This document shows, one piece after another, positions 8,795 through 18,768 of a stretch of DNA of 64,000 nucleotides (its first letter is position 1; each line of letters opens with the position of its first letter). Below the pieces are notes generated by a model, which saw nothing but the letters and a program-made list of their open reading frames with translations, had not been told where the DNA came from and did not search any database. The DNA is from Perkinsela sp. pyNocScin1 (taxonomy: Eukaryota; Euglenozoa; Kinetoplastea; Prokinetoplastida; Perkinselidae). The stretch lies in contig CAXHTR010000002.1 in the NCBI GenBank assembly GCA_964019655.1, positions 527,475-591,474 on the forward strand, given 5' to 3'. The translations under genes were made by a program, and so were the position numbers.

Positions 8795-9637
8795 ATGATG
8801 GGGACATGCACTCAAAAATACGAAAAGTACGGCCACGTCGCAGTCACACACGCCTCTACTATTGAATGTTCATTCGCCAAGGAGTTCGCTGACTCAATTC
8901 ATGTAGACGTAATCATTAGCTCAGCACGTTCATGCGGCGAGCTGCGCGTGCCTGAGGGCTCTAGGATTCTTTGGTCTCGATCAGACACGATCACCACGAA
9001 AACATTTCACAAGGAAAGCGGCGTGGTCTACATTTTCGATCCACTGCAGATAATGCTGTCGAGTGGCAATGTGAATGAGCGGTCACGGTTCGGTGCAACG
9101 ATCACAGCAACAGATGAGATTGTCCTTGACATGTTTGCAGGTATCGGATATTTCTCACTTCCGCTCGCAACAAACCGGACGCGACGAGTCCGCTCCGAGA
9201 AAAAAGTGTTGGATAGGCCAAAGAAGCTTGTTGCAATAGAAAAGAACGAAGTGAGCTACGGGTTTCTGCTGGAAAATTTTCAGCGATATGCCAAGACAGC
9301 ATGTGCACATGAGCTGATTTTGGGGGATAACAGACACGTCGCACACGAATATATCGGTAAATGTCACAGAATTTTAATGGGCTTTCTACCAGACACCGAC
9401 AAGTTCATACCAAGAGCACTGGACTTCGCCTCAAAAACGCCTGTGCGCGATGGCATGCCAAGGGCTATCATTCACTACCACTTTCTTTTTCACAAAAATG
9501 AGGACGGGCGAACTAAGGCGGGAAAAGACTTCGCAGAGCACATCGAAGCTACGCGAATTTCCATTATGGATCTACGTGTGATCAAATCCTACGCACACAA
9601 CCTTTACCATGCTGTTGCGGACGTTTATATTGTATAA
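8795..9637 (+). CDS. TYW2: TYW2/Trm12, wybutosine-synthesis aminocarboxypropyl transferase
   Basis: The 280-residue product has the Trm5/TYW2 class I methyltransferase-like fold. Visible elements are the FDPLQIMLSSGN segment (family MFSxGNxxE), the SAM-binding LDMFAGIGYFSLP at about 111-123, an acidic strand end IEKN at 148-151, GDNR at 177-180, and RILMGFLP at 193-200, where TYW2 has LGLIP and Trm5 has a DPPR-type motif. TYW2 transfers the 3-amino-3-carboxypropyl group of SAM to the tricyclic guanine at position 37 of tRNA-Phe. A short Arg-rich insertion follows the SAM motif. Start chosen at the first of two near-tandem ATGs, 8795. Confidence 0.8.
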   Translation: MMGTCTQKYEKYGHVAVTHASTIECSFAKEFADSIHVDVIISSARSCGELRVPEGSRILWSRSDTITTKTFHKESGVVYIFDPLQIMLSSGNVNERSRFGATITATDEIVLDMFAGIGYFSLPLATNRTRRVRSEKKVLDRPKKLVAIEKNEVSYGFLLENFQRYAKTACAHELILGDNRHVAHEYIGKCHRILMGFLPDTDKFIPRALDFASKTPVRDGMPRAIIHYHFLFHKNEDGRTKAGKDFAEHIEATRISIMDLRVIKSYAHNLYHAVADVYIV

Positions 9638-9704
9638 TTTGACAGCCGAAGGTAACTTCACATTTTGATTCAACAACCCTCACATTGTCCCTTCCTTTTC
9701 TAAT

Positions 9705-10394
9705 ATGCATATGCGGGACGTCGCGCTTTATGGTGGTGCAATGCGAACAAAGATTCCCACAAGCTTCCGCGATATGTCACGCTTTTGCACTGTACCTGAT
9801 AACCAGGAAGTTTTCGAGGATGAGCAGTCCGAGTGTAAACTTATAATAGAGCTCCTCGAAAGGCAGACTATTACCGATGAGCACATGGGATCATTCTTGT
9901 TCAAAAACATAGCAAAAGAAAATCAGTCTGATGAGTATAGCATAAACGCTGTTGAGCATGTGCTGCCTTCACTCAAATGGGAGCAACAACTACAGAAAGC
10001 GGAAGTTAATGATTCTCAATGGGTTGAATTTGAGGAAATTTTGAATGCCAACGCGTGCAACACGGTGAAAGCTGACTTACTTGCTTTTTCACACGGGCCA
10101 CTCATCCCGTACCCATTGGCGAGCGCTGTGATAGCAGTCCATGGAGATCAAAGCATAGTGCGCCAAAATAGTATTCACCGTGTACGAGTGTATATGCGCA
10201 TCATTCGGCTCGCGCACCCTGTCAATACAGAAATTGCAATCACATTCTATAGTCCTGAATCTATCGCAGGGACGAAGACAGCACATGCGATCGACAGGAC
10301 CTTTGAAGAAGATAAAGGTGTGATTGATGAAGTTCTCAAAAACCTACTCATAGTTGACTGGTCTTTGTTCTGTATGCCCGAAAATGGGCAGTAG
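9705..10394 (+). CDS. MOG1: Mog1/RanGNRF, Ran GTPase release factor
   Basis: The N terminus is strongly Mog1-like: LYGGAMRTKIPTSFRDMSRF, then PDNQEVFEDEQSECKLIIELLERQ, matching the family's LFGGA, PDNQEVF and IIELLE blocks. The rest, with conserved-looking hydrophobic strands (RVRVYMRIIRL, TEIAITFYSP) and a closing amphipathic stretch, fits the single-domain fold. Mog1 binds Ran in the nucleus and promotes nucleotide release. At 229 residues it is close to the yeast protein. The start could be the ATG at 9705 or the one six bases later. A long pyrimidine tract precedes it, without an intervening AG. Confidence 0.88.
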   Translation: MHMRDVALYGGAMRTKIPTSFRDMSRFCTVPDNQEVFEDEQSECKLIIELLERQTITDEHMGSFLFKNIAKENQSDEYSINAVEHVLPSLKWEQQLQKAEVNDSQWVEFEEILNANACNTVKADLLAFSHGPLIPYPLASAVIAVHGDQSIVRQNSIHRVRVYMRIIRLAHPVNTEIAITFYSPESIAGTKTAHAIDRTFEEDKGVIDEVLKNLLIVDWSLFCMPENGQ

Positions 10395-10544
10395 GATGTA
10401 ACTGTCATGCGCACAGCAAGATCTTTTATCTCGATATTTTCTTCCGCGAAGAGCCGATGTGCAAAGAATAACTTTCAAAAGTTTATTTTTAGTCATGATG
10501 AGCAACTCAGATTGCAGTTAATGCAGAAATCTGAAGCGCAGAAG

Positions 10545-10937
10545 CTATGGATCATAAGAGCTGCTCGATATTCGCTTCAAACCTACATCGGAGAGCTTGA
10601 GCAGCGAATCGAGAACTTCCCTTCTTGCTTTTTTCGGGAATTTTTCGTGGAGGAACTCAGAGTACACGCAGAGAATACTCTGGAGGTCTGAAATCTCTTT
10701 ACCTTGACTGCCATCGAGCTTCAATGTGCCTGCATACTTTTGCAACGAGTCTATACCATCTTCGCTGAACAAGAGAGCTTCGAAAGACGTCTTCGCATCA
10801 CTTCTATTACCCTTTCCCTGCAGTTCACTCCCTGATTGTGCGTATTGTTCTACCGATCCTTGTTTGCTTCTACGATTTTGATCTGGCTGAGAGCCTGGGA
10901 CAAGAATAGACAATCCCGATTTTTTCACCACGTGCAT
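10545..10937 (-). CDS. small hypothetical protein downstream of MMS19
   Basis: The 130-residue product is Ser, Lys and Gln rich in its first half and helical in its second half (SDLQSILCVYSEFLHEKFPKK and KARREVLDSLLKL). No family is recognised. Its ATG lies 78 bp from the MMS19 stop on the same strand, within the normal spacing here, and its stop faces the Mog1 stop across 150 bp. A plus-strand ORF at 10407-10691 overlaps its 3' part but starts only 12 bp after Mog1, which no other pair here does. I therefore prefer the minus-strand frame. Confidence 0.5.
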   Translation of the reverse strand: MHVVKKSGLSILVPGSQPDQNRRSKQGSVEQYAQSGSELQGKGNRSDAKTSFEALLFSEDGIDSLQKYAGTLKLDGSQGKEISDLQSILCVYSEFLHEKFPKKARREVLDSLLKLSDVGLKRISSSSYDP

Positions 10938-11015
10938 TTAGGGCTTTATCAATACCAAGGCCAAGGGAAAGTAATTAAGCAATATATTTTGTAATGTCTT
11001 TACCCGTATAATGAG

Positions 11016-14000
11016 CTAAGATTCAATGCTAGAGTACATGTGGCGGCACATCTGCGCTCGTCTACGAACATATCTTTGACTATTATCAAGAGGACTTTTT
11101 GCTAATACGAAGACTATATCATGAATACATGCTCCATGGCTCAAAAAAGAACTTGACAGAATAAGGTCTCTTAGCTTTCTTGTTTTAGAATCTTCATCAA
11201 CCCCAAGTGATGACTTTAATGGAACTTTGTCATATAGTCCCAACAAAATGTCCAAGGATAGCGAAACTAATGGGCTTGAGCTCCTCATATAAAGCTCTTG
11301 TAATAGTGGAACAAGCGCTATCTGCAAAAGATCGATTGCTTCATGGGGTGTGAGCGTGAGCTTGTTTTTCTTTAAATTAAGAAAGATAACACCGAGACAT
11401 GCCAAAATAGAATTATGATACTCAACGTATGAGGATACTGCTTGTATCACAAAGTCCTTCATGTATGTAATGCACGATGGCAAGCAAATCGCCTCGCTGT
11501 AATCAAGTGATGAAAGGAGCATGAAAGCTATCTGGAGACGTGCAATTTCAAGGCTATCTTTGTTCATAGGATAAAGTGCAGTGGACTTTTCTAGTAAAAC
11601 CCCGGCTCTGGTGAAAACGGCTGATTTGTATCTGCTAGAATCTTCCATATGTGGTATTTTCTGCCCCAAAAAGGACTCAGCCGGCTCAAAGTCAATAAGG
11701 TCAATGACTTTCCAAACCATTCCTCTCGATTTTCTCTGAGAAAGATATGTGAACACGCGATCAAGCATCTCATCGATGCCCTCCTTTCGTTCACCGGCAT
11801 GAAATGCGAGCTGAATCGTATAAAATGCGTTCGAAAGGGCAGAAAATATTCTGACCTCATCGATTCTGTCTTCATTTTGAATAGTAAATTCCCTTGCAGT
11901 GTCTACATAACCATCAACAATAAGGTCCCACTGAATGTGCGGGAAAAACTTTGCTGCTATATGCGGGAGGTACTTGCAGATGTCCGCACACGGTGAATGA
12001 ATCGACACCATCTTGTAGCAATTCAGAATTTCCGCTTCCAGAGTCTCTTTTTCCATGCGAGAAAGGCTGAGTCCCATGTGTATAACTTTTTTGAACGCCT
12101 CAAAAGCGCTTGATTTGCTTGTATCGACGCTTTCAATAGCTTTTAGCAGAAATATCTCATCAACCAAGCCTTTCGTATGAGCCAAAGTAATTATTCTGAA
12201 TATATTCTCAAAAACACCACTGCCTAAATCTTTATCTTGATTGTGCAAACATGTGCTTAAGAAATCCACGAATAGAGGTGTCAGCTCCAATTTTTGTGCT
12301 GCTTCCACAGGTATCTCTAGCATTATTGCAGCAGCTATTCCTAAAGACCTATTTGCATCAGTGCTCGAGATAGATTGTCTGAGTAAGAAGCGAAAGCCTT
12401 TCGTTATAACCTCACAATACCTCTCAAGCAGTTCCTTAGATCGAAGAACTTGAACGAAAAGTACGAAAATCACATCGCTATTTATCCGAATAGGATTGTC
12501 ACACAAACAAAGGCTTTCCTGAGATATACATTTGATGAGTACCTCCAGCCCATGCCCTTCAAGTTGTGCCAAATGATGAAGCAGGAACTGATCTAAAGGC
12601 CGGTCGTTTGTTTGATGATTGAATTCATAAAACTTGAGAAATTTGTAGAGTACAGTACTGAGGTGTGACTTATATCGCTCATATATTGGTTTTGCTTCTG
12701 CTGCGTTTGAATTTTGGGTTATTACCAGCACCCTTTCGCAAAATTTTGCTGATTCACCAAAAAAATTGAGATATATTACCTTGGCTTCCGGCCGTAACTT
12801 CTCCCATTTTTCTGAAGTAAGAGTTTCATCGATGTAGATGGCGTTGACAAGATCAATAAGCTTCCACTGAATCTCGATGTTATCGACCTTTTCTGTGATT
12901 TCTTGGAGGAAAGCGCGTAAAATTTGCAAAAAATATGTTTCTACAAAAGTGATCGGCTCATGTGCACTGATATGGACTCTGCTTGCAGCCGCGATCTCAC
13001 CATTCTGTGATTGTGCATTCATAGAGACTTCTTGCTTTCTGGATCTGATCAGTGTACAGAAAAACAGTAGGGATGATTGAATATGCTCCATTCTGCATGA
13101 TCCGTTTCCGAATAAGAGAGCGAAGTTCACGAGAGAATCCACCATATATCCATGAAGCTGTGAAGCGGGAGAGCCCTCACAAAAACCCGTCGGTAAGCTC
13201 TGAATAGTTTCACAGCAAATGTCTTTAATCTCATTTTGAATGGCACGGGCTGTATCACTCTCGCCCTCAGCCAGATTCGCCAGCCATCGTGAAAACGCAA
13301 TGACAAGTCCTGATATCTTTGGTCGAGCGCTATTTTCACTCGACACATGACTACATGCCTCGTCTACCGTTTGCGACACACTACGATGGTAGACGATCAT
13401 AAATTTTTCTATGCTGCTTACGACTTTTGGCGCACAGCGATCTTTCGAGCTCTTTAAGATACGAAGCTTAAGCGATGCGTCTGATAAATCCCCCGCAAAT
13501 GTGGCCTGAAGAGTTTCTAAAGAAAAGGAATTGACAAGAGATGTATCCGAGAGAAGCATGCTTCGCAACAGATATTGAGTTCTTTTTCGAATAATGTGAA
13601 TATTTGCAATAAGTAAATTATTCGTGTGCTTTGATTCTTGTTTAGTATGGCTTGGCGTGCACTTTTCGAATATCCGTTGAAAGACATCGAGAATATCTTG
13701 AGCCTCGTCGATCGCAGACGATTCCAATTTCGTTATCATGAAAGGAATGGAAAAAGTGCTAAATGTTTTGCAGGAAAGCAGTCCGTGAAGCGTATATTTG
13801 ATGCCCTCTGAGTCTGCCGTGAGGTCTTTCGATATTTCCGATGTTGGAGAAAACTTGAAGAGACGAGATTTTCCTTCTGCCGGGTAGGGCTGAAAACATA
13901 CTCCTTTCTTCAAGCCTTCCTCGTACATCAAGGGGAAAAAGCATGCAAAGGAATGGAAAAAGTCTTCATTGCGTACCAAAGTTTGCATGGATGACCCAAG

Positions 14001-14999
14001 ATCACTAATCTCTGTTAGTTGTAAGCATATTTTAAAGAAGGAGTGTACGTTGTGTGGGTCTCTCTCATTATCGAAACAACGGATGAAGTTTTCAAGAAAA
14101 TCAGTGCTTATGAGAGATCTACAGAGTCGATTCAAATACGTTTCGCGCTCTAAACTACAGTCCTGCAAAACATGACGATCATCGAAGGTTAAACTCTCAG
14201 CTCTATAATCGCACAGAAGATATTTCAAGAATATATCAAAAACTTGTCTTCTGTGCTTGCTCCGTAGATACTCAAGCTGAACTTTGCTGCATATCGATGA
14301 AAGTACGTGAGATACATCTTTAATAGTGAGCCACCTGTACTGGTCTACCTGGTTCCCCTGGGGGTAAAATGTAATTTCTTCACAGCTAATGTCAAATTCT
14401 GGTGAACCTACTTCATCCTTTTCATCTATCCTTTTCTCATCGTGCTGAATTTGCACAGGCAATGGAATAGAGCATGATTTAGTGGAACAATCACGACGGT
14501 TTGGAATTTCAGTTTGCTGAAGATGCCGCTGCCTGTCTGCAACAATAGAGTCTTGGAGCACTAAAAGAGTGAAGATACAGTCAACAACAGCCTCAGTGCA
14601 TACAAGGTCATCAAGGCGCGCGAGAAGAAACCTTAAAATTCCTTGCAAAGATGCACAGAGGCTGCCATCTAAAGTAGTACTAGTAAGCGCATAACCCTTG
14701 GGATAATAAATTCTTATGATACTTTGAAGTATCTTGCACGCGTTTACCCGTACCCAATCTTCATTTTCATTAGTAAGTGAAGGCTGCAAGCCTTGGATTA
14801 TATTCAGTATTTTGGATTCATTGCTTGTACTGTCATCTCGCAGGTATACTTTTAGATCTTCAAGGATAGACGAGAAACCTACATCCTTAGAATGAAAACT
14901 ACAATCGACATTGAGATCAGGCCATTCTTCTTCTAAACCTCGCGTTTCACAAAAGCTGTTGAGCTTCAGTGAAAGGAGATCGCAGGTTAAGCTCTTCAT
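11016..14999 (-). CDS. MMS19: MMS19, HEAT-repeat adaptor of cytosolic iron-sulfur targeting
   Basis: This is a long all-helical HEAT-repeat protein of about 1,327 residues. Three blocks point to MMS19. Near residue 310 is an ERDPHNV segment matching the family's EKDPRNLL. About 35 residues later, FFHSFACFFPLMYEEG matches FEVTSCYFPIDF. The last 25 residues (LAKSPLDNSQRYVRRRAQMCR) match the family's closing LAKPLDDKKRLVRKEA. MMS19 works with CIAO1 and CIAO2B to deliver Fe-S clusters to nuclear enzymes such as XPD and DNA polymerases. The frame is open to 15101 but has no ATG before 14999, so the start is uncertain. It is longer than the human protein (about 1,030). Confidence 0.75.
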   Translation of the reverse strand: MKSLTCDLLSLKLNSFCETRGLEEEWPDLNVDCSFHSKDVGFSSILEDLKVYLRDDSTSNESKILNIIQGLQPSLTNENEDWVRVNACKILQSIIRIYYPKGYALTSTTLDGSLCASLQGILRFLLARLDDLVCTEAVVDCIFTLLVLQDSIVADRQRHLQQTEIPNRRDCSTKSCSIPLPVQIQHDEKRIDEKDEVGSPEFDISCEEITFYPQGNQVDQYRWLTIKDVSHVLSSICSKVQLEYLRSKHRRQVFDIFLKYLLCDYRAESLTFDDRHVLQDCSLERETYLNRLCRSLISTDFLENFIRCFDNERDPHNVHSFFKICLQLTEISDLGSSMQTLVRNEDFFHSFACFFPLMYEEGLKKGVCFQPYPAEGKSRLFKFSPTSEISKDLTADSEGIKYTLHGLLSCKTFSTFSIPFMITKLESSAIDEAQDILDVFQRIFEKCTPSHTKQESKHTNNLLIANIHIIRKRTQYLLRSMLLSDTSLVNSFSLETLQATFAGDLSDASLKLRILKSSKDRCAPKVVSSIEKFMIVYHRSVSQTVDEACSHVSSENSARPKISGLVIAFSRWLANLAEGESDTARAIQNEIKDICCETIQSLPTGFCEGSPASQLHGYMVDSLVNFALLFGNGSCRMEHIQSSLLFFCTLIRSRKQEVSMNAQSQNGEIAAASRVHISAHEPITFVETYFLQILRAFLQEITEKVDNIEIQWKLIDLVNAIYIDETLTSEKWEKLRPEAKVIYLNFFGESAKFCERVLVITQNSNAAEAKPIYERYKSHLSTVLYKFLKFYEFNHQTNDRPLDQFLLHHLAQLEGHGLEVLIKCISQESLCLCDNPIRINSDVIFVLFVQVLRSKELLERYCEVITKGFRFLLRQSISSTDANRSLGIAAAIMLEIPVEAAQKLELTPLFVDFLSTCLHNQDKDLGSGVFENIFRIITLAHTKGLVDEIFLLKAIESVDTSKSSAFEAFKKVIHMGLSLSRMEKETLEAEILNCYKMVSIHSPCADICKYLPHIAAKFFPHIQWDLIVDGYVDTAREFTIQNEDRIDEVRIFSALSNAFYTIQLAFHAGERKEGIDEMLDRVFTYLSQRKSRGMVWKVIDLIDFEPAESFLGQKIPHMEDSSRYKSAVFTRAGVLLEKSTALYPMNKDSLEIARLQIAFMLLSSLDYSEAICLPSCITYMKDFVIQAVSSYVEYHNSILACLGVIFLNLKKNKLTLTPHEAIDLLQIALVPLLQELYMRSSSPLVSLSLDILLGLYDKVPLKSSLGVDEDSKTRKLRDLILSSSFLSHGACIHDIVFVLAKSPLDNSQRYVRRRAQMCRHMYSSIES

Positions 15000-15393
15000 T
15001 CCGTCAGTGTAAGAAATTCTATATCTTTGAAAAATCTTGGGTGATGTTTGAAAAGAGTAAAAGACATTTGATACCGAAACATTCAATTTTACTGTGTGCA
15101 AGGAATTCGGGCTGCCGAATAAGATAATATTACACGCCGAATGTCAAAATTTGATGCATTTCTCTCGCAATTATTATGGATATATCTAAGTGGCGAATTT
15201 GGACAGATTTTCCCAAAAAATCATTGGAAGAGAATCGTTCCTACTAGGTTAGTGTAGATTAAATTCCCACGCACGATAAGATCCGTATTTTCCGTGTATT
15301 ATCACAATTGTGTGGAATACATAAGCGCTGCTCCTAATTTCTTAACACATCATGTCTATCTTTTGATCACAAAATACCCTTAAATGCTTGAAT
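15000..15393. other. divergent intergenic region between MMS19 and SYF1-like
   Basis: About 390 bp separate two divergent genes. In a kinetoplastid this would be a strand-switch region and a likely initiation zone for both transcripts. It is AT-rich; I see no RNA gene or repeat. Its first 100 bp remain open in the MMS19 frame. Confidence 0.4.
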
Positions 15394-17661
15394 ATGGAAT
15401 CAAAGACAACTTTTGGGGCTAATTCTGATAAGACAGAGAGATCGGTGAGCGAATCGATAGCTATGGTAGCCTCTATTCTACAGAGCAACTCCCGAAGCCA
15501 TGCTGAAAAAATCCATTCCTGCTCTCAATTATTGGAAAGTTTTCCCACAAGCTATCCTGCATTTATGGATTTCACAAGCTATTTGATCGAATCTATGAAG
15601 AGGGGGAAGAAACCTATTGGCTCAGAGTCCCTTATGATCAATAAGATGCTGGATTCGCACCTCAAGACATTCCCCGGAATATGGATGCAAGCTTTTCAAT
15701 ACTATTTGAATGCAGGGGAGCTTTCTGAAGCGAGAAAACTCATGGACCGCTCATTTGAAGCCGTTTCAGCACGACAAAGTCATGCGATCTGTGAGCATGT
15801 GATGAGTTCATACCCATCTACGCTCCCTGAAACACGAGATATCATCTTACACCTTCGTCAACGGGCCCTGCACGTGGATATGCGGAATGCACAGTTCATT
15901 TTCGAAAGACTTGTAGAGCGAAAAGAAACCGACAGAGCTTTTAGCATGCTACTTGTTTTCGGAAAGTATGTCAAATCCAACCCTTGCGCCTTTTTGAATG
16001 GTGAGAAAACTGGAACAATCACATTATCAAGACTTGAGTTCTTCCTTAAAGATCAGAAGCTCCGTTTGAAAGATGATATCGCGAGGTTAATGGATGTTTA
16101 TCGCACTGTTTTTGCATACATAACCATATCAGCCTCATTTGATGAGCGCAATAGATTTCTGCTTGGCGAAATCGCATCTTGCGAATTCAAGGTCTATCCT
16201 CTTCTATGCACACAGTATGCAGATTTTCTAAGAACATATAGCCTGTCTGACCCGAAAAGAACAAAGATCCTGTATGAAAACTTTCTAGACAACTTTTCTT
16301 TTCACCAAGCCAATGCAATCTTACAACAGAATCCAGAAAATGTAAGCTTTCACCTTTCTAAGCTACAGCAGCTCTTCAAGATGTCTTCTTTGAGCGAAGA
16401 TGATTTTCTGCGATCCTTGCATTTAACACACAATAGAATTGGGTGCGAGACAATTTGGATCAGACTTGCGTTTTGGAAGGAGCTAAAGGGCGATTTTGAC
16501 GGTGCCAAAGCAGTTTTTCTCACCTCACTTTTTGAGTTACGCTTTATTCCGCTTGATCGATACTCACACCTCTGTTTGACGTACGGGCAATTCTTGCTTC
16601 GTCGCAGCGACAGAAAAGGTCTTGTTGTATTTTTGCGTAAACTGACAGCAACAAATTGCACACCTGAACAAAGAATCGACCACAGTGCACCTAACCAAAA
16701 GAAAACATGGCTGTGTCCTCGAATTTGGGACTTTTATATTAAAGTTTGCTCAGATGTATCAGCCGATGCGGCGGTTGTGATTGTTTTCGAAAGAATGATT
16801 CAGCTCTGTCTAGACACAGAAGACACCCACCTATCTTATATTCAATTCATCAAGAGCCGTATGAAGGATTTTCAAGGAAAACTGCTTCAAGTTCATCGAA
16901 AAAGTATCCAGAGATATCCAGCTTCCCTTTCCCTATGGTGGAAGTACTTTAGCTTTCTCGCGCAAGAGAAAGCGTACGCTACACTTTATGAAGAAGCCTT
17001 AGGTAACTTTGTGAACCTGTTCTTTCAAAGTGTGCACAGTGGAAATATCTCTTCAACTCATGACCGGATGGCGAGAATATGTACCATCCACATAGAAGCA
17101 ATCATCACAGAAACAAGCGTGGAGAATCTCAAATATTTAAGGGATATCTTTGCAACAGCTGCACAGCACTCTAGTGTGAGCAGCACAATAAATCACCTAA
17201 TAGTCCTTCGCTTTCAGACTCTTTCATGTGCAGTAGACCCAGAGACTAAAAGTCCACAGGCAGAAATAAACTTATCTGATATACTTCGAGAAGCCATGCA
17301 GAAAATGGGTATGGATTTTATGCAGGAGGTTTCATCCACGTTAAAGAATGATATTCTCTGGATGATGAATAGTTTGCAAACGACGGAAAGACCTCACCTT
17401 GATCAATCGATGCGCATTCTACTGAACACTCTCATCGAACTGACAACTGTCGAGGTTGGGCTACTTTCTCAGTCTTTTGAGATTAAATGTGCACGAGACG
17501 CATTCCTGTCTTCTTCTAAGGCCATTTTAGAAATGCCAAATCACGGAGAAATTGCGCGATTTTGGATCGATTGGATTGCTTTTGAAAAACGCTTCGGTAG
17601 CAGCGCGGACATGATGGCTCTTTTTGAAGCTTGTGGGAGGATTCCCTTACTTTCAGGTTGA
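15394..17661 (+). CDS. SYF1: SYF1/XAB2-like HAT-repeat splicing factor
   Basis: The 755-residue product (first ATG 15394) is built of HAT/TPR-like helical repeats. Several align in order with SYF1/XAB2: NPENVSFHLSKLQQL with the family's NPxxVxEWxKRV; IWIRLAFWKELKGDFDGAKAVF with LWxxFAKFYExxGxLDDARxIF; KTWLCPRIWDFYIKVC then VIVFERMIQL with the SLKVWxxxxDLEES and YDRILDL region; and a final FWIDWIAFEKRFG with FWxxWxxFExxHG. SYF1 is a scaffold of the Prp19/NTC complex, needed for spliceosome activation; in kinetoplastids it would act mainly in trans-splicing. UTP6 and CstF-77 also have HAT repeats and fit less well. It shares a divergent spacer with MMS19. Confidence 0.65.
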   Translation: MESKTTFGANSDKTERSVSESIAMVASILQSNSRSHAEKIHSCSQLLESFPTSYPAFMDFTSYLIESMKRGKKPIGSESLMINKMLDSHLKTFPGIWMQAFQYYLNAGELSEARKLMDRSFEAVSARQSHAICEHVMSSYPSTLPETRDIILHLRQRALHVDMRNAQFIFERLVERKETDRAFSMLLVFGKYVKSNPCAFLNGEKTGTITLSRLEFFLKDQKLRLKDDIARLMDVYRTVFAYITISASFDERNRFLLGEIASCEFKVYPLLCTQYADFLRTYSLSDPKRTKILYENFLDNFSFHQANAILQQNPENVSFHLSKLQQLFKMSSLSEDDFLRSLHLTHNRIGCETIWIRLAFWKELKGDFDGAKAVFLTSLFELRFIPLDRYSHLCLTYGQFLLRRSDRKGLVVFLRKLTATNCTPEQRIDHSAPNQKKTWLCPRIWDFYIKVCSDVSADAAVVIVFERMIQLCLDTEDTHLSYIQFIKSRMKDFQGKLLQVHRKSIQRYPASLSLWWKYFSFLAQEKAYATLYEEALGNFVNLFFQSVHSGNISSTHDRMARICTIHIEAIITETSVENLKYLRDIFATAAQHSSVSSTINHLIVLRFQTLSCAVDPETKSPQAEINLSDILREAMQKMGMDFMQEVSSTLKNDILWMMNSLQTTERPHLDQSMRILLNTLIELTTVEVGLLSQSFEIKCARDAFLSSSKAILEMPNHGEIARFWIDWIAFEKRFGSSADMMALFEACGRIPLLSG

Positions 17662-17738
17662 AAATTAGTATGTTCCTGTAAAGTTGGACGCGCTTGCCTA
17701 TATATTCAAAAGGTTTGCTTTTATTATGATCGTATGAA

Positions 17739-18692
17739 ATGGATGAAAGCACTCTTATGAGCATTCATGCTCGATTAGCACGGATCAATCGCATAATCAT
17801 CATCGTCAGTGGTAAAGGGGGAGTGGGGAAAAGCACATTTTCAGCTGCGTTAGCGCACCAACTGTCAACTGATCATAACGTTGGTGTCATTGACATTGAT
17901 TTATGCGGACCAGATATTGCAGAGATATTTGGGGTTCCAGAAAGCGAAATTCGCTCAATCACACAGACCGAGCTTGATGGGAGGGAACAGGCCTTATGGA
18001 TGCCGTGCAAATCAGTGATATCCAAAAAAAGCGGCACGATTCACTTCATTTCCTTGGGACTCATGCTAGCGAGCAAAGCAGATGCTGTGGTCTGGAGGGG
18101 TGCGAGGAAGGACGCCATGATCAATGAGTTCTTCAAGAAAGTTGCATGGGACGCACTGGATGAAAAAGTCGACTACCTAATTATTGATACTCCCCCAGGG
18201 ACGAGCGATGAACATTTATCTCTTTTTCAACTCCTCACGCAGTATGAGCGGTGGAGACTGCTGCAGCCTTCAGCGCTTCCACTTAATATTGGCTGCGTCA
18301 TTGTGACGACTCCGCAGATCGTATGTGTTGATGACGCGGCGAAAATTATCACTTTCTGCAAATCGAGTGGAAGTGATGCAGAGGCCGGCATCAAGATCAT
18401 CGGCGTTGTAGAAAACATGCGAGGTTCGATAGTATGTCCCCATTGTGAGGCCTCGTGGGACTTTTTTTCCACCAAGGACACCATGGATACATCGAATGCA
18501 GTAAGGCTAGCAAAATCGCATAGTCTTTCCTACCTTGGATACATACCTTTTGATAGGTCACTAGCGGCAAGCAAAGGTGCTCGAACGAAGCCCGAAACTG
18601 TAGAGAATGTAGAAAAGTTTATCACTGAAATTGTAAGCCAGATTACTTCATATTATGCCGATTTCGAAGATCGTGCGCTGGGTGAAGAGTAG
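17739..18692 (+). CDS. CFD1: CFD1/NUBP2-type Fe-S scaffold P-loop NTPase
   Basis: The 317-residue protein belongs to the Mrp/NBP35 family. It has a deviant Walker A, SGKGGVGKST, at 24-33, then VGVIDIDLCGPDIAEIFG, a Walker B-like LIIDTPPGTSDEH, and the cluster-binding CPxC motif (IVCPHCEASW) near residue 232. The four-Cys N-terminal ferredoxin-like motif of NBP35/NUBP1 is absent, and no mitochondrial presequence like that of IND1 is seen, so CFD1/NUBP2 is the best fit. With NBP35 it forms the scaffold that builds 4Fe-4S clusters in the cytosol, the first stage of the pathway MMS19 completes. It lies 77 bp after the SYF1-like stop. Confidence 0.85.
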   Translation: MDESTLMSIHARLARINRIIIIVSGKGGVGKSTFSAALAHQLSTDHNVGVIDIDLCGPDIAEIFGVPESEIRSITQTELDGREQALWMPCKSVISKKSGTIHFISLGLMLASKADAVVWRGARKDAMINEFFKKVAWDALDEKVDYLIIDTPPGTSDEHLSLFQLLTQYERWRLLQPSALPLNIGCVIVTTPQIVCVDDAAKIITFCKSSGSDAEAGIKIIGVVENMRGSIVCPHCEASWDFFSTKDTMDTSNAVRLAKSHSLSYLGYIPFDRSLAASKGARTKPETVENVEKFITEIVSQITSYYADFEDRALGEE

Positions 18693-18768
18693 GCGCTGTA
18701 GTCTTAAGATTAATTTTTCTTGACCGTCGAAAGTCTCAATGATACTGCCTTTTATTGACACTGAATAA

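Noticed and set aside
10407-10691. 94-codon plus-strand ORF after Mog1
   Set aside because: Starts 12 bp after the Mog1 stop, far closer than any other pair here, and overlaps a better-spaced minus-strand frame.
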